From contig CAYWHE010000021.1 in assembly GCA_964458125.1 (NCBI GenBank), positions 1-30,005 on the forward strand: 30,005 bases of DNA, read 5' to 3'. Made by a program: the position numbers and the translations under genes. Within the stretch, counting starts at the first letter, position 1. Every line of letters begins with the position of its first letter. The notes beneath the pieces are model-generated. The model saw nothing but the letters and a program-made list of their open reading frames with translations, made no database searches and had not been told where the DNA came from. Below are positions 22,323-30,005 of this stretch, one piece after another. The stretch comes from CAYWHE01 sp964458125. Lineage in GTDB: Bacteria; Bacteroidota; Bacteroidia; AKYH767-A; OLB10.

Positions 22323-24827
22323 ATGATGATCCGTTCACTTCGTTTATTCCTCTGCACGACAGCCTTCTGCCTGTCCGGATTCAGTTGTTTTTCCCAATAT
22401 ATTTCTGAACCAGGCAGCGCAGACCTCCTCCTTTCATTAAAAAAGTTGAATACGCTCGGGTCGGTGCTGTATGTGGCCGCACATCCCGATGATGAAAATA
22501 CAAGGTTGCTCGCTTACCTGGCCAAGGAAATGAACCTGCGTACCGGTTATATTTCCCTGACGCGCGGTGATGGAGGACAAAATCTCATCGGGAAGGAACA
22601 GGGCCCCATGCTGGGCATGCTTCGCACCCAGGAACTGCTTGCTGCAAGAAGGGTTGACGGTGCTGAACAGTTTTTTACAAGGGCCAACGACTTTGGTTAT
22701 TCTAAAAATCCCGATGAAACGTTTCAGTTCTGGAACAGGGATTCCATCCTGGAAGATCTGGTGTGGGTCATACGGAATTTCAGGCCCGATATCATAATCT
22801 GCCGTTTCCCGGCCACAGGTGAAGGAGGACATGGTCATCATACCGCCTCGGCCATTCTTGCAGAGGAAGCTTTTACCGCTGCTGCGGATCCGGAAAAATA
22901 TCCCTGGCAGCTGAATGATGTGCCGGTATGGAAAACCCGCCGGATATTTTTTAACGCCTTTAATTTTGGAGGGAACAACACCACGACGGAGGACCAGATT
23001 AAACTCGATGTCGGAGGATTTAATCCCATTCTTGGAAGGGGCTATGGGGAAATTGCATCCGAGAGCCGGTCCAATCATAAAAGCCAGGGTTTTGGATCTC
23101 CCCGGACAAGAGGAAAAAACCTGGAATATTTCAGGTTGCTGCAAGGCGATTCGGTTCTCACGTCCGTGTTTGAAAAAATGGACTTTTCCTGGAGCAGGCT
23201 GCCTGGAACGGAAAAAATTGCCGCAATGATTAAATCCTGTCAGGAGCAGTTCGATCCCAACCGCCCATCAGCATTGCTGCCGGCTTTGTTGGATTTATGC
23301 CGGACCCTGAAACAATGGCAGGACAGGAGTCCTGATGCCGTTTACTGGAAGGCGCTCAAACTCAGGGAAACTGAAAGCCTGGTGCTGGCCTGTGCCGGAT
23401 TATGGATGGAAGCCGCTGCAACGGATTATTCCGGAATACCGGGAAAGGAAATCCGGATGAATGTACAGGTGCTGATGCGAAATTTGGCTGACGTGCAGGT
23501 TAAAAGCCTTAACTTCTTTGGGAAAACGGATACCCTGACATCCCTGAAGCTCAGTCATAACACGCTCTATACGTTCACTCACCTGGAACCTATACCCGAA
23601 ACAACGCCATTTTCTTCACCTTACTGGCTGTCTGGTACGCATGAACCCGGTCGGTATGTTGTTGCAGATAAACGCATGACCGGAAAGCCGGAGAATGAAA
23701 CCACGCTGCAGGTATTTTTTAACCTGGACATAAACGGATACTCCCTGAAGGTTGTCAGGCCCCTTGTCTATAAATTCACCGATCCGGTCAAGGGAGAAGT
23801 TTACAGACCGTTTGAAGTGCTTCCCCCTGCAACGGTTCAGCTGGCAGACCGCGTGCTTATCGCAGACGGTAAAACTCCCAAAACGCTGAAATTCATCATT
23901 ACCTCCCATACCGGCCAGGTGAAGGGTAATCTGAAACTGGCCGTTCCGCAGGGATGGACGTTCAGCAGCGGGCAAACAGCGTTTCAGCTGGATCAAAAGG
24001 GAGATGAAGTGGTGCTTTCGGGGGAACTTATACCCGGGGGAGCCGTGAAGGAGGGCAAGGTGAAGGCCTCTCTGGAAATTAACGGTAAGTTGTATACGAA
24101 ATCCATTCAGCGTATTGAATACGATCACGTTCCTTACCAGTTCATGTTACCGGAAGCCGAGGTGAAAGCTATAAGTATGGACCTGAAAACCGGCGGGAAA
24201 ACGGTTGGCTATATACCCGGTGCCGGTGACGAAGTGCCTGCATGCCTGGAACAGGCCGGTTTCCGGGTCGTAATACTGACGGAAGACCTGTTGAGGAATG
24301 AGGACCTGTCCCGTTATTTTGCCATCGTTACTGGCATCAGGGCCTATAACACCAATGAACATCTCCAGGTTCATTACAGCAGGCTGATGCACTACATCGA
24401 ACAGGGCGGCAACCTGGTGGTGCAGTACAATACGAATAACAGGATCGGACCCCTGCTGGCGAAGATCGGACCCTATCCCTTTACTATTTCCAGGGAGCGT
24501 ACCACGGATGAACAGGCAGCTGTCACCCTGTCTGATCCATCGAATCCGGCCTTCAATAAACCGAATAAAATGACGGAGGAAGACTGGAAGGGATGGATTC
24601 AGGAAAGAGGGATTTATTATGCCATCGAAACCGACAGTCATTATGTTACACCCCTTCGCATGCATGATCCCGGTGAGCAGGACGTTGCCGGAAGTTTGCT
24701 CATTGCGCCCTATGGTAAGGGCAATTTTGTGTATACGGGATTGACTTTTTTCAGGCAATTGCCTGCCGGCGTACCCGGAGCATACAGGTTGTTTGTCAAC
24801 CTCCTCAGTTTGCCGAAGCATGAATAA
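22323..24827 (+). CDS. Secreted PIG-L/LmbE-like N-deacetylase
   Basis: The product is 834 residues from ATG 22323 (a second ATG follows at once; a TTG at 22314 is less likely). A signal peptide (MMIRSLRLFLCTTAFCLSGFSCFS) exports it. The PIG-L domain occupies about 35-300. AHPDDE at 53-58 gives His54, catalytic Asp56 and zinc ligand Asp57, TRGDGGQN follows, and HGHH at 170-173 supplies the remaining zinc ligand. Family members remove N-acetyl groups from sugars or sugar conjugates. The long C-terminal half (about 380-834) has beta-sandwich-like strands and then an alpha/beta region (GYIPGAGDEVPACLEQAGF, YIEQGGNLVVQYN) resembling a glutamine-amidotransferase-like fold; its role is unknown. Its stop codon overlaps the start of a tiny gene (ATGAATAA), followed by a symporter, suggesting extracytoplasmic deacetylation linked to uptake. 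Confidence 0.9.
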   Translation: MMIRSLRLFLCTTAFCLSGFSCFSQYISEPGSADLLLSLKKLNTLGSVLYVAAHPDDENTRLLAYLAKEMNLRTGYISLTRGDGGQNLIGKEQGPMLGMLRTQELLAARRVDGAEQFFTRANDFGYSKNPDETFQFWNRDSILEDLVWVIRNFRPDIIICRFPATGEGGHGHHTASAILAEEAFTAAADPEKYPWQLNDVPVWKTRRIFFNAFNFGGNNTTTEDQIKLDVGGFNPILGRGYGEIASESRSNHKSQGFGSPRTRGKNLEYFRLLQGDSVLTSVFEKMDFSWSRLPGTEKIAAMIKSCQEQFDPNRPSALLPALLDLCRTLKQWQDRSPDAVYWKALKLRETESLVLACAGLWMEAAATDYSGIPGKEIRMNVQVLMRNLADVQVKSLNFFGKTDTLTSLKLSHNTLYTFTHLEPIPETTPFSSPYWLSGTHEPGRYVVADKRMTGKPENETTLQVFFNLDINGYSLKVVRPLVYKFTDPVKGEVYRPFEVLPPATVQLADRVLIADGKTPKTLKFIITSHTGQVKGNLKLAVPQGWTFSSGQTAFQLDQKGDEVVLSGELIPGGAVKEGKVKASLEINGKLYTKSIQRIEYDHVPYQFMLPEAEVKAISMDLKTGGKTVGYIPGAGDEVPACLEQAGFRVVILTEDLLRNEDLSRYFAIVTGIRAYNTNEHLQVHYSRLMHYIEQGGNLVVQYNTNNRIGPLLAKIGPYPFTISRERTTDEQAAVTLSDPSNPAFNKPNKMTEEDWKGWIQERGIYYAIETDSHYVTPLRMHDPGEQDVAGSLLIAPYGKGNFVYTGLTFFRQLPAGVPGAYRLFVNLLSLPKHE

Positions 24828-24936
24828 AAAACGTACTGTTCCCTCCGGACCCTGGGGCATACTGTACTGGATGGTGGTGATCTTCCTCCTGCTTTGCATA
24901 GGTGGGATGTATCTCTTTATGAAAGCCTATTCATGA
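24820..24936 (+). CDS. 38-residue single-helix membrane microprotein
   Basis: ATG 24820 opens a 38-codon frame that overlaps the deacetylase stop by 8 bp (ATGAATAA) and ends in TGA 24934-24936, which overlaps the symporter ATG at 24933 (ATGA). The peptide has a basic N-terminus (MNKKRTVPSGPWG) and one hydrophobic helix (about residues 13-34, ILYWMVVIFLLLCIGGMYLF), then KAYS. The double overlap at precise stop/start points, the positive-inside charge and the hydrophobicity argue for a real gene. It may be a small subunit or stabiliser of the symporter, or a coupling peptide that lets ribosomes pass from deacetylase to symporter. No family is recognised. Confidence 0.72.
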   Translation: MNKKRTVPSGPWGILYWMVVIFLLLCIGGMYLFMKAYS

Positions 24937-26630
24937 GCCTTATCGACTGGGTCATCATGCTGATCACCATTTTCTCCGTGGTTGGTTTTGGGATGTGGAG
25001 AAGCAGAGGCATCAGGCAGATTAACGGGTACCTGCTGGCCGACCGGAAATTGCCCTGGTACCATGTGGGGTTTTCCGTGATGGCTACCCAGGCCAGCGCC
25101 ATCACCTTTCTTTCAGCGCCGGCACAGGGTTATTCGGACGGGCTGCGTTTCGTCCAGTTTTACTTTGGGCTTCCCCTGGCCATGATTCTGATATGTATGG
25201 TATTTATTCCCATTTACCAGGGGTTGCAGGTGTTCACCGCCTATGAATACCTCGAGAAACGGTTTGATATACGAACCCGGGTGTTTACAGCCATATTGTT
25301 TCTGATACAACGCGGTATATCCACCGGCATCACCCTGTTCGCCCCGGCACTCGTTTTATCAGTCATCCTGCACGTGGATATTTTCCTGACAACCTGCTTC
25401 ATGGGCGGGCTGGTGATTTTATACACCTGGTATGGAGGAGCTAAAGCCGTTTCGCATACCCAGTTGCTTCAGATGACGGTAATCTTCGGCGGCCTAGCTC
25501 TGGCAGCCGGCATGGTCATTCATTTACTGCCATACGGGATTGGTTTTACGGATGCCCTGCACGTTGCCGGTAAAATGAACAGACTGGATGCTATTGATAC
25601 ATCTTTTGACTGGAATAACCGGTACAACATCTGGTCGGGGATTATCGGCGGATTTTTTTTACAGCTTTCTTATTTCGGGACTGACCAGTCGCAGGTGGGC
25701 CGTTACCTCACCGGCAGTTCAGTTGCCCAAAGCAGGCTGGGTCTGTTGATGAACGGTATGCTAAAAGTTCCCATGCAATTTTTTATCCTCCTGATTGGTG
25801 TGATGGTTTTTGTTTTTTACCAGTTCCATACACCGCCCGTTTTTTTTAACCCGGTTGAGGTCAGGAAGGCAGGGACAGGCTTATATGCAGCAGGTTTTGA
25901 TTCGATTAATCAGGCCTGGCAAGAGGCTCACCAGGAGAAAGCAGCCCGGGTAAAGAACCTGGTGCTTGCCGTCCATGATCATAACCCGGAACAGGTGGAC
26001 CGCTATAAAAAGGAGCTCTATGCTGATCAGGATAAAATGACGCATATACGACAGGCGGCTGTGGACCTGATAAAAAAGACCAGCCCGGATTCGGATGCCA
26101 ATGACAGCAATTATGTTTTCCTGCATTTTGTCACCAATTGGCTGCCCAGAGGCCTGGTCGGGCTCCTGCTGGCCATCATATTCCTGGCTGCCATGGGGTC
26201 TACGGCAAGCGGGTTAAGCGCCCTCACTTCCGCCTGTGTCATAGATTTTTACAAACGATTTTTTCATCCGAATGGAACGGAAAAACATTTTCTGATGGCA
26301 TCCCGCCTTACAACCCTGGCATGGGGCCTGTTCTGCATCCTGATTGCCATGTATGCCGGCCGTCTGGGAAATCTCATCGAAGCGGTTAACATCCTTGGAT
26401 CCCTGTTTTATGGAACCATCCTCGGCATCTTCCTGACAGCATTTTTTATCCGGCGTGCAGGGGGAAGGGCTGTTTTTGCCGCGGCTCTTGTGACAGAGTT
26501 GGTAGTGGTTGTACTATGGTGGTTTGAGGTGACGGCTTTTTTATGGTTAAATGTGGCCGGTGCATTACTCGTCATGCTGTTAGCGGTTTTTTTTCAGGAG
26601 GTATGGTACCGGAAAAAAAAGAAAGCATAG
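24933..26630 (+). CDS. Sodium:solute symporter (SSS family)
   Basis: The product is 565 residues with about thirteen membrane helices. ATG 24933 is chosen because it forms the ATGA overlap with the microprotein and places MSLIDWVIMLITIFSVVGFG as the first helix; an in-frame start at 24894 would add 13 residues. The helix QASAITFLSAPAQGYSDGLRF and GSTASGLSALTSACVIDFYKR carry the usual SSS core, including Ser/Thr residues of the sodium site. A helical, charged segment (about 305-395, from FFNPVEVRK to the NYVFLHFV strand) lies between later helices, as in other Bacteroidota SSS proteins of this type as I recall them. It should import a solute with Na+. Being translationally coupled to a secreted deacetylase, a deacetylated sugar or amine is a reasonable but unproven substrate. 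Confidence 0.92.
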   Translation: MSLIDWVIMLITIFSVVGFGMWRSRGIRQINGYLLADRKLPWYHVGFSVMATQASAITFLSAPAQGYSDGLRFVQFYFGLPLAMILICMVFIPIYQGLQVFTAYEYLEKRFDIRTRVFTAILFLIQRGISTGITLFAPALVLSVILHVDIFLTTCFMGGLVILYTWYGGAKAVSHTQLLQMTVIFGGLALAAGMVIHLLPYGIGFTDALHVAGKMNRLDAIDTSFDWNNRYNIWSGIIGGFFLQLSYFGTDQSQVGRYLTGSSVAQSRLGLLMNGMLKVPMQFFILLIGVMVFVFYQFHTPPVFFNPVEVRKAGTGLYAAGFDSINQAWQEAHQEKAARVKNLVLAVHDHNPEQVDRYKKELYADQDKMTHIRQAAVDLIKKTSPDSDANDSNYVFLHFVTNWLPRGLVGLLLAIIFLAAMGSTASGLSALTSACVIDFYKRFFHPNGTEKHFLMASRLTTLAWGLFCILIAMYAGRLGNLIEAVNILGSLFYGTILGIFLTAFFIRRAGGRAVFAAALVTELVVVVLWWFEVTAFLWLNVAGALLVMLLAVFFQEVWYRKKKKA

Positions 26631-26662
26631 ATCGCGACAAATCTGAGAAAGTGGAAAAAAAG

Positions 26663-26686
26663 AAGCCCTTCCGGAAGAAAGGGCTT
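26663..26686. terminator. Hairpin between convergent symporter and DUF2911 genes
   Basis: A perfect 8-bp stem (AAGCCCTT/AAGGGCTT) with an 8-nt loop lies 32 nt after the symporter stop. On the minus strand it is followed by C and a run of seven T, and on the plus strand only by TTTGG. It may end transcripts from both sides, best from the minus strand. Confidence 0.65.
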
Positions 26687-26789
26687 TGGAGTGAACTACG
26701 GTACTGCTGGCAGCGCGGTTACCGTTTCAAATATTTTTCATTCGCTGCAGGCAGCGGGGAATTCACCCGGAGTGAAGATATGGCTTGAT

Positions 26790-27641
26790 TTATTTTTTTG
26801 CTTCTGCGATGAGTTTATCATTCAGCCGGATGTAAGTATCGTCTTTTTCTTCGGTGGCCAGTAACTTTGATTTTTCAGCAGCGGCGATGGCCGAGGCCTT
26901 ATCATTCAGTTTCATATGGATTTTGGCTTTTAAGTGAAAGATCCAGTAAGCCTTCGGGTTTTGCTCCGATGCTTTGGTTACCCATTCCAGCGCCTTATTT
27001 ATGTCCTTGTTATTATCATAATAATAGCTGGCGGCCTGGTAATACGGCCGGGTGTCTTTGGCAAGAGCCGTTTCAATATTCTTCATGATGCGCTCGTCAA
27101 TATCAATGGTGACAGGAAAAGCAACCCTGGTTTGTTCCCAAGTCAGTTCGATATTCGTGCTGTTTGGCGTGACATCGGCAAAACCGATTGTGAAGGTTTC
27201 CACCCTGGCGCTTAAGGCAGCAGGTTTTACCTTGAAGCGGAGCAGTTCATTTTCTGGTTTGTAGTCAGCCACATCGCCGCCAAGGGTCAGGTCCTTATAC
27301 AGCATGATTTCCCAGGCTTCTTTTCCCGGAACCGTGTAGAGCGCATAACTGCCGGCTGCCACAGGGCGATTGTCAATTTTAACATCTTCGCCAAATGTAA
27401 GCTTGGTGGCATTGTTGGCCCCTGTTCTCCAGGTTTTTCCGTAGGGTACCAGGTCACCAAAAATAACCCTGTTTTTTACACCGGGCCTGGAATATTCAAT
27501 CGTAATGTCGGAGAGTCCAACAGCCTGTTTAATGGTTTGAACCGGACTGGGCGCGGGAACTTTTAACTGCTGGGCATCTGCCCTATAAAGGAAACTCGCG
27601 CTAAGCACTAATAAAATTAAGGATTTGAGGGTTGTTTTCAT
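26790..27641 (-). CDS. DUF2911 domain protein with C-terminal TPR-like repeats
   Basis: This 283-residue protein starts with a signal peptide (about residues 1-23, ending ADAQ). Residues about 40-180 match the DUF2911 pattern common in Bacteroidota: IEYSRPGVKNRVIFGDLVPYG, then TWRTGANNATKLTF (near 72-85) and AAGSYALYTVPG. The C-terminal part (about 195-275) has helical pairs such as YYYDNNKDINKALEWVTKASEQNPKAYW written in TPR style. The biochemical role of DUF2911 is unknown; the protein should be periplasmic or surface-exposed. It is divergent from msrA with a 221-bp gap. A -7 box lies 36 nt upstream. Confidence 0.88.
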   Translation of the reverse strand: MKTTLKSLILLVLSASFLYRADAQQLKVPAPSPVQTIKQAVGLSDITIEYSRPGVKNRVIFGDLVPYGKTWRTGANNATKLTFGEDVKIDNRPVAAGSYALYTVPGKEAWEIMLYKDLTLGGDVADYKPENELLRFKVKPAALSARVETFTIGFADVTPNSTNIELTWEQTRVAFPVTIDIDERIMKNIETALAKDTRPYYQAASYYYDNNKDINKALEWVTKASEQNPKAYWIFHLKAKIHMKLNDKASAIAAAEKSKLLATEEKDDTYIRLNDKLIAEAKK

Positions 27642-27676
27642 AAATGAAGTTTATTTGAACAGGTTTGATAGTGGGA

Positions 27677-27684
27677 CAAAGATA
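27677..27684 (-). promoter_or_regulatory. Bacteroidota -7 box (TATCTTTG) of the DUF2911 gene
   Basis: TATCTTTG on the minus strand matches TAnnTTTG and is the same octamer seen at 129-136 and 22201-22208. It lies 35 nt before the ATG at 27641, a normal leader length. Confidence 0.55.
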
Positions 27685-27862
27685 ATGAAGCAAAATGAAA
27701 TGACTGTTGATTTCCGGTTTACTGAACAATACCAGGTACATTCCGGAAACAAAATGGGGCGGTCGTTGTTTATTGCGGCTTAAAATTTTTAATTTCGCAT
27801 CTGTGCAGAACATGTAATTCAATTCATACCCTGACTGCCGTTATAATCATCCGGATACTACC

Positions 27863-28405
27863 ATGAATACGAAGAGCCAAATGGCCACGCTGGGCGGGGG
27901 ATGCTTTTGGTGCATCGAGACATTTTTTCAGCGGCTGAAGGGCGTGGAGCAGGTGGTTTCAGGTTACAGCGGAGGTCAACGGGACAACCCAACCTATGAG
28001 CAGGTTTGCACCGGCGGCACCGGGCATGCCGAAGTGGTGCAGGTGACCTTTAACCCGGAACTGATTTCGTTTAGGGAACTGTTACGGGTATTCTGGTCGG
28101 TGCATGATCCGACCACACTGAACCGGCAGGGAGCCGATGTCGGTACCCAGTACCGTTCGGTCATTTTTTACCATGATGAAGAACAACGCCGGATCGCCAT
28201 GGACTATAAAAACGAACTGAATAATCTGGGTATTTTTCCCGGTCCCGTGGTGACGGAAATAACCCCCTTTTCCCGTTTTTTCCCGGCTGAGCGTTACCAC
28301 CAGAATTATTACCTCAACAACAGCGGGCAGTCGTATTGCCGGTTCGTCATCACTCCCAAACTGGAAAAGTTCAACTCCCTGTTTGCAGGGCAGTTAAAGT
28401 CCTGA
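27863..28405 (+). CDS. msrA: Peptide-methionine (S)-S-oxide reductase MsrA
   Basis: The 180-residue product reduces the S-epimer of methionine sulfoxide in proteins and free methionine, using a thioredoxin-type donor. The signature GGGCFWCIE places catalytic Cys14 and Cys17 close to the N-terminus, and GYSGG, GTGHAEVVQVTFNP, FWSVHDPTTLNRQGADVGTQYRS and ERYHQNYYLNN are all family motifs. A Cys in GQSYCRFVITPKL may serve as resolving residue. There is no signal peptide, so it acts in the cytoplasm. It matches single-domain MsrA length; no MsrB domain is fused. It diverges from the DUF2911 gene and converges on the potassium-channel gene with only 10 bp between stops. A box with one mismatch (TAATTTCG, 27790-27797) may be its promoter. 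Confidence 0.97.
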   Translation: MNTKSQMATLGGGCFWCIETFFQRLKGVEQVVSGYSGGQRDNPTYEQVCTGGTGHAEVVQVTFNPELISFRELLRVFWSVHDPTTLNRQGADVGTQYRSVIFYHDEEQRRIAMDYKNELNNLGIFPGPVVTEITPFSRFFPAERYHQNYYLNNSGQSYCRFVITPKLEKFNSLFAGQLKS

Positions 28406-28425
28406 TAAGCAGCTTTTACAGGACT
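28398..28425. terminator. Hairpin shared by the convergent msrA and K+ channel gene ends
   Basis: A 7-bp stem (AGTCCTG/CAGGACT) with a 14-nt loop spans the 10-bp gap and both stop codons, so its arms are the last codons of the two genes. A small T-run (TTTT) lies in the loop, not after the stem, so termination strength is uncertain. Confidence 0.45.
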
Positions 28426-29378
28426 CTGTATTGGCTGAGTTTGGTCAGATCAACGAATGTCCGGCCGGATGCGTGCTGTCCGATAATCGGTTCAAAACGG
28501 GCATTCCATACCACCTCTTCATGACGGTAGGACGAACGGGCATATACATTCTGGGCATACGTATCGTCAATGGCTTTAATCATGACCATAAACTCAGCAT
28601 CGCCCTGGACCAGGTCTTCCGGTGTGAAGTTTTTCAAAGGACTGTTTTCGTTCAGTGGATGTACAATTGTCCAGGACATGGTGAGCAGGCTGATTCTGGA
28701 ACGTTCCAGTTCAAGATTGTGAAAAGTTCGCTGTACCTTGCCGTTGATGTCTGTGATCAGCGAAAGAATCAACTGAGCCTCCACCTCAATAAGCTGATTG
28801 TTCCGGGCATTGGCAATACGGAACATAAAACCCTTGATGTCCCTGTAGGGTGAAAAAAGTGCATTTTTACTGTAAAGAATCCGTGCCGTTGGACGTGAAA
28901 ACCTGCCATAAAGCAAACCTGTTGCCAGCGCGAGTGCGAGAAGACCCAGGAGCGATTCAAGCGAAGCGAGCATCTGGGCCTCAAACCCGACCGGGCTTAA
29001 CCGGCCATAACCAACGGTGGTAAAACTTTGTGCACTGAAAAAAAAGCATTCCCAAAATTCCCACAGCCTGTTCCCGTGGTTCATACCGGAAATCTGTTCC
29101 GTTCCGAGAAACAGGTAAATACCGCCGAAGACCATATTCAGAAACAGGTAAGCGGTAAGTACCAGTATGTTGAATTTCCACCAGGAAATCGTGATCAGGG
29201 TATGATAAATATTGATCGGTTGAAAATTCCGGAGGCCTTTCCGGATCACATTGGAAGAACCGTCCGGATTTATAAGCCGCTGTCCGGCCTGGGAAACCTG
29301 GGTGCCAAATCCAAGTTCCCGTTCGTCACTTTTCCGGAAATTATCTTTCCGGCGATGATGCGAAGTCATATCATTCAT
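28416..29378 (-). CDS. Inward-rectifier-type potassium channel (KirBac-like)
   Basis: The 320-residue protein has a cytoplasmic N-terminus, an outer helix (about 68-92, FNILVLTAYLFLNMVFGGIYLFL), a pore helix and the K+ selectivity filter TVGYG at 121-125, and an inner helix (about 130-155, MLASLESLLGLLALALATGLLYG). The rest (about 160-320) is the cytoplasmic Kir domain of beta-strands (ALFSPYRDIKGFMFRIANARNNQLIEVEA). This is the two-helix plan of KirBac channels, which pass K+ across the inner membrane. ATG 29378 directly abuts the TGA of the preceding reductase gene, so translation is probably coupled. A link between redox state or reducing power and K+ flux is an attractive but unproven reading of this pairing. 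Confidence 0.93.
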   Translation of the reverse strand: MNDMTSHHRRKDNFRKSDERELGFGTQVSQAGQRLINPDGSSNVIRKGLRNFQPINIYHTLITISWWKFNILVLTAYLFLNMVFGGIYLFLGTEQISGMNHGNRLWEFWECFFFSAQSFTTVGYGRLSPVGFEAQMLASLESLLGLLALALATGLLYGRFSRPTARILYSKNALFSPYRDIKGFMFRIANARNNQLIEVEAQLILSLITDINGKVQRTFHNLELERSRISLLTMSWTIVHPLNENSPLKNFTPEDLVQGDAEFMVMIKAIDDTYAQNVYARSSYRHEEVVWNARFEPIIGQHASGRTFVDLTKLSQYRVL

Positions 29379-30005
29379 TCAGGTATAAATTTCAAAATGA
29401 ACCGAACGTTTGTCATAGCCCATGGCTTCCAAACGGGTCCTGGCTTCCTTCAGCATGTCAGGCCAGCCGCAAATGAAAAAATCCACCGGTTGCCGCCGAG
29501 AATACCGTTCCTCATATACGGCATGTACGTATCCGGTACGGCCTTTCCATCCGGGGTTCTCCCGGGAAAGCACCGGTATAAAAGTAAACTCCGGATGGTG
29601 ATGGGCGAGGTCTTCGAACTCCTTCCGGTACAGAATATCCTTTTCCATCCTGTTTCCGAAGATCAGGCAGATGTTTTGATGCGGAATGCCCTCGCGGAAA
29701 ATATGAAGGAGCATGGAACGGAGTGGAGCTATGCCCGTACCTGTTCCGATGAAACATAATTCCTTAGTGATCGACTCCGGCAACCTGAATTTCCCCATGG
29801 CCTGTGTCATTTTTACCCGGGATCCTTCCTTCAGGTATTCATAAATGAATGGCGTGGCGATTCCGTCAGGTTTCAGAACCATGCACAATTCAATCTCCCT
29901 GTTCTCGGAAGGGGGAGAGGCAATGGAATAACTCCTGTTGGTGTATTTGCCCTGGATGGGAAGATGCAGCATGATAAACTGCCCTGCCCTGAAATGAAAA
30001 GGTAT
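29379..30005 (-). CDS. FNR-like flavin oxidoreductase (partial, N-terminus outside window)
   Basis: The frame stays open to the window edge, so only the last 208 codons are seen. The visible start of the FAD domain reads FHFRAGQFIMLHLP, followed by RSYSIASPP, the conserved FAD-binding motif (RxYS). The NAD(P) domain has GTGTGIAPLRSM (nucleotide-binding loop), LIFGNRMEKDILYRKEFEDLA, and FFICGWPDMLKEARTRLEAMG; it ends in VHFEIYT, with no Trp or extra helix after the flavin-shielding region. This is the ferredoxin-NADP reductase superfamily; electron partner and any extra N-terminal domain (for example a 2Fe-2S domain) cannot be seen. It is the upstream partner of the potassium-channel gene with no intergenic base. 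Confidence 0.88.
   Translation of the reverse strand: MPFHFRAGQFIMLHLPIQGKYTNRSYSIASPPSENREIELCMVLKPDGIATPFIYEYLKEGSRVKMTQAMGKFRLPESITKELCFIGTGTGIAPLRSMLLHIFREGIPHQNICLIFGNRMEKDILYRKEFEDLAHHHPEFTFIPVLSRENPGWKGRTGYVHAVYEERYSRRQPVDFFICGWPDMLKEARTRLEAMGYDKRSVHFEIYT

Noticed and set aside
22437..23144. 235-codon minus-strand frame inside the deacetylase gene
   Set aside because: It lies wholly opposite a well-supported gene with clear zinc motifs, and its translation has no recognisable domain.
24147..24899. 250-codon minus-strand frame across the deacetylase end and microprotein
   Set aside because: It mirrors the coding bias of the plus-strand genes; it has no promoter, motif or plausible fold.
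26543..26788. 81-codon plus-strand frame across the symporter end
   Set aside because: It starts inside the symporter in another frame and runs through the terminator hairpin.
29028..29759. 243-codon plus-strand frame over the K+ channel and reductase genes
   Set aside because: It crosses two clear minus-strand genes and shows no domain of its own.

Overview
The window looks like chromosomal DNA of a member of the phylum Bacteroidota, probably an environmental, Chitinophagales/Sphingobacteriales-like lineage (placement within the phylum is inference). The signs are: four large secreted proteins ending in type IX secretion (T9SS) type A sorting domains, a Bacteroidota-type porin, a giant periplasmic-propeller hybrid histidine kinase, a DUF2911 protein, and several promoters with the Bacteroidota -7 box TAnnTTTG (often TATCTTTG or TATTTTTG). 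No rRNA, tRNA, CRISPR array, insertion sequence or phage gene was seen.

Layout. 141-5954 (+): two T9SS surface proteins that share a C-terminal PKD/Ig-like/sorting module (a seven-repeat propeller protein and a smaller propeller-like protein), then a putative outer-membrane porin. 6005-6295 (-): a 96-residue microbial ribonuclease of the RNase Sa/barnase type with no signal peptide and no visible inhibitor gene. 6728-13534 (-): two related giant T9SS proteins, one an M43 (pappalysin-like) metalloprotease with LamG and Ig-like domains, the other a paralogue lacking the protease domain. 13630-13908 (+): a possible small unknown gene. 13984-19432 (-): a LytTR response regulator followed by a 1484-residue hybrid kinase (13 propeller repeats, Y_Y_Y, HisKA, HATPase, receiver, Hpt); together they supply every station of a phosphorelay.

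19721-22178 (-) is a methyltransferase followed by an APC-family permease. It diverges from 22323-26630 (+), a tightly coupled run of a secreted PIG-L/LmbE-like deacetylase, a 38-residue single-helix membrane microprotein, and a sodium:solute symporter. The overlaps ATGAATAA and ATGA tie these three reading frames together, which suggests one unit that deacetylates a compound outside the cytoplasm and imports a product. 26790-27641 (-) is a DUF2911 protein with a TPR-like tail, divergent from msrA (27863-28405, +). 28416-30005 (-) holds an inward-rectifier-type K+ channel directly behind a flavin (FNR-like) reductase that runs off the window end.

Most distinctive points: (1) LamG and jelly-roll-like domains appear nested inside Ig-like or SprB-like repeats at the same place, four times in two genes; (2) the protease-less paralogue keeps the same ends as the protease; (3) the lone cytoplasmic-looking RNase; (4) the translationally coupled microprotein between deacetylase and symporter; (5) the complete two-gene phosphorelay. 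All assignments come from reading motifs by eye; no database search was run.
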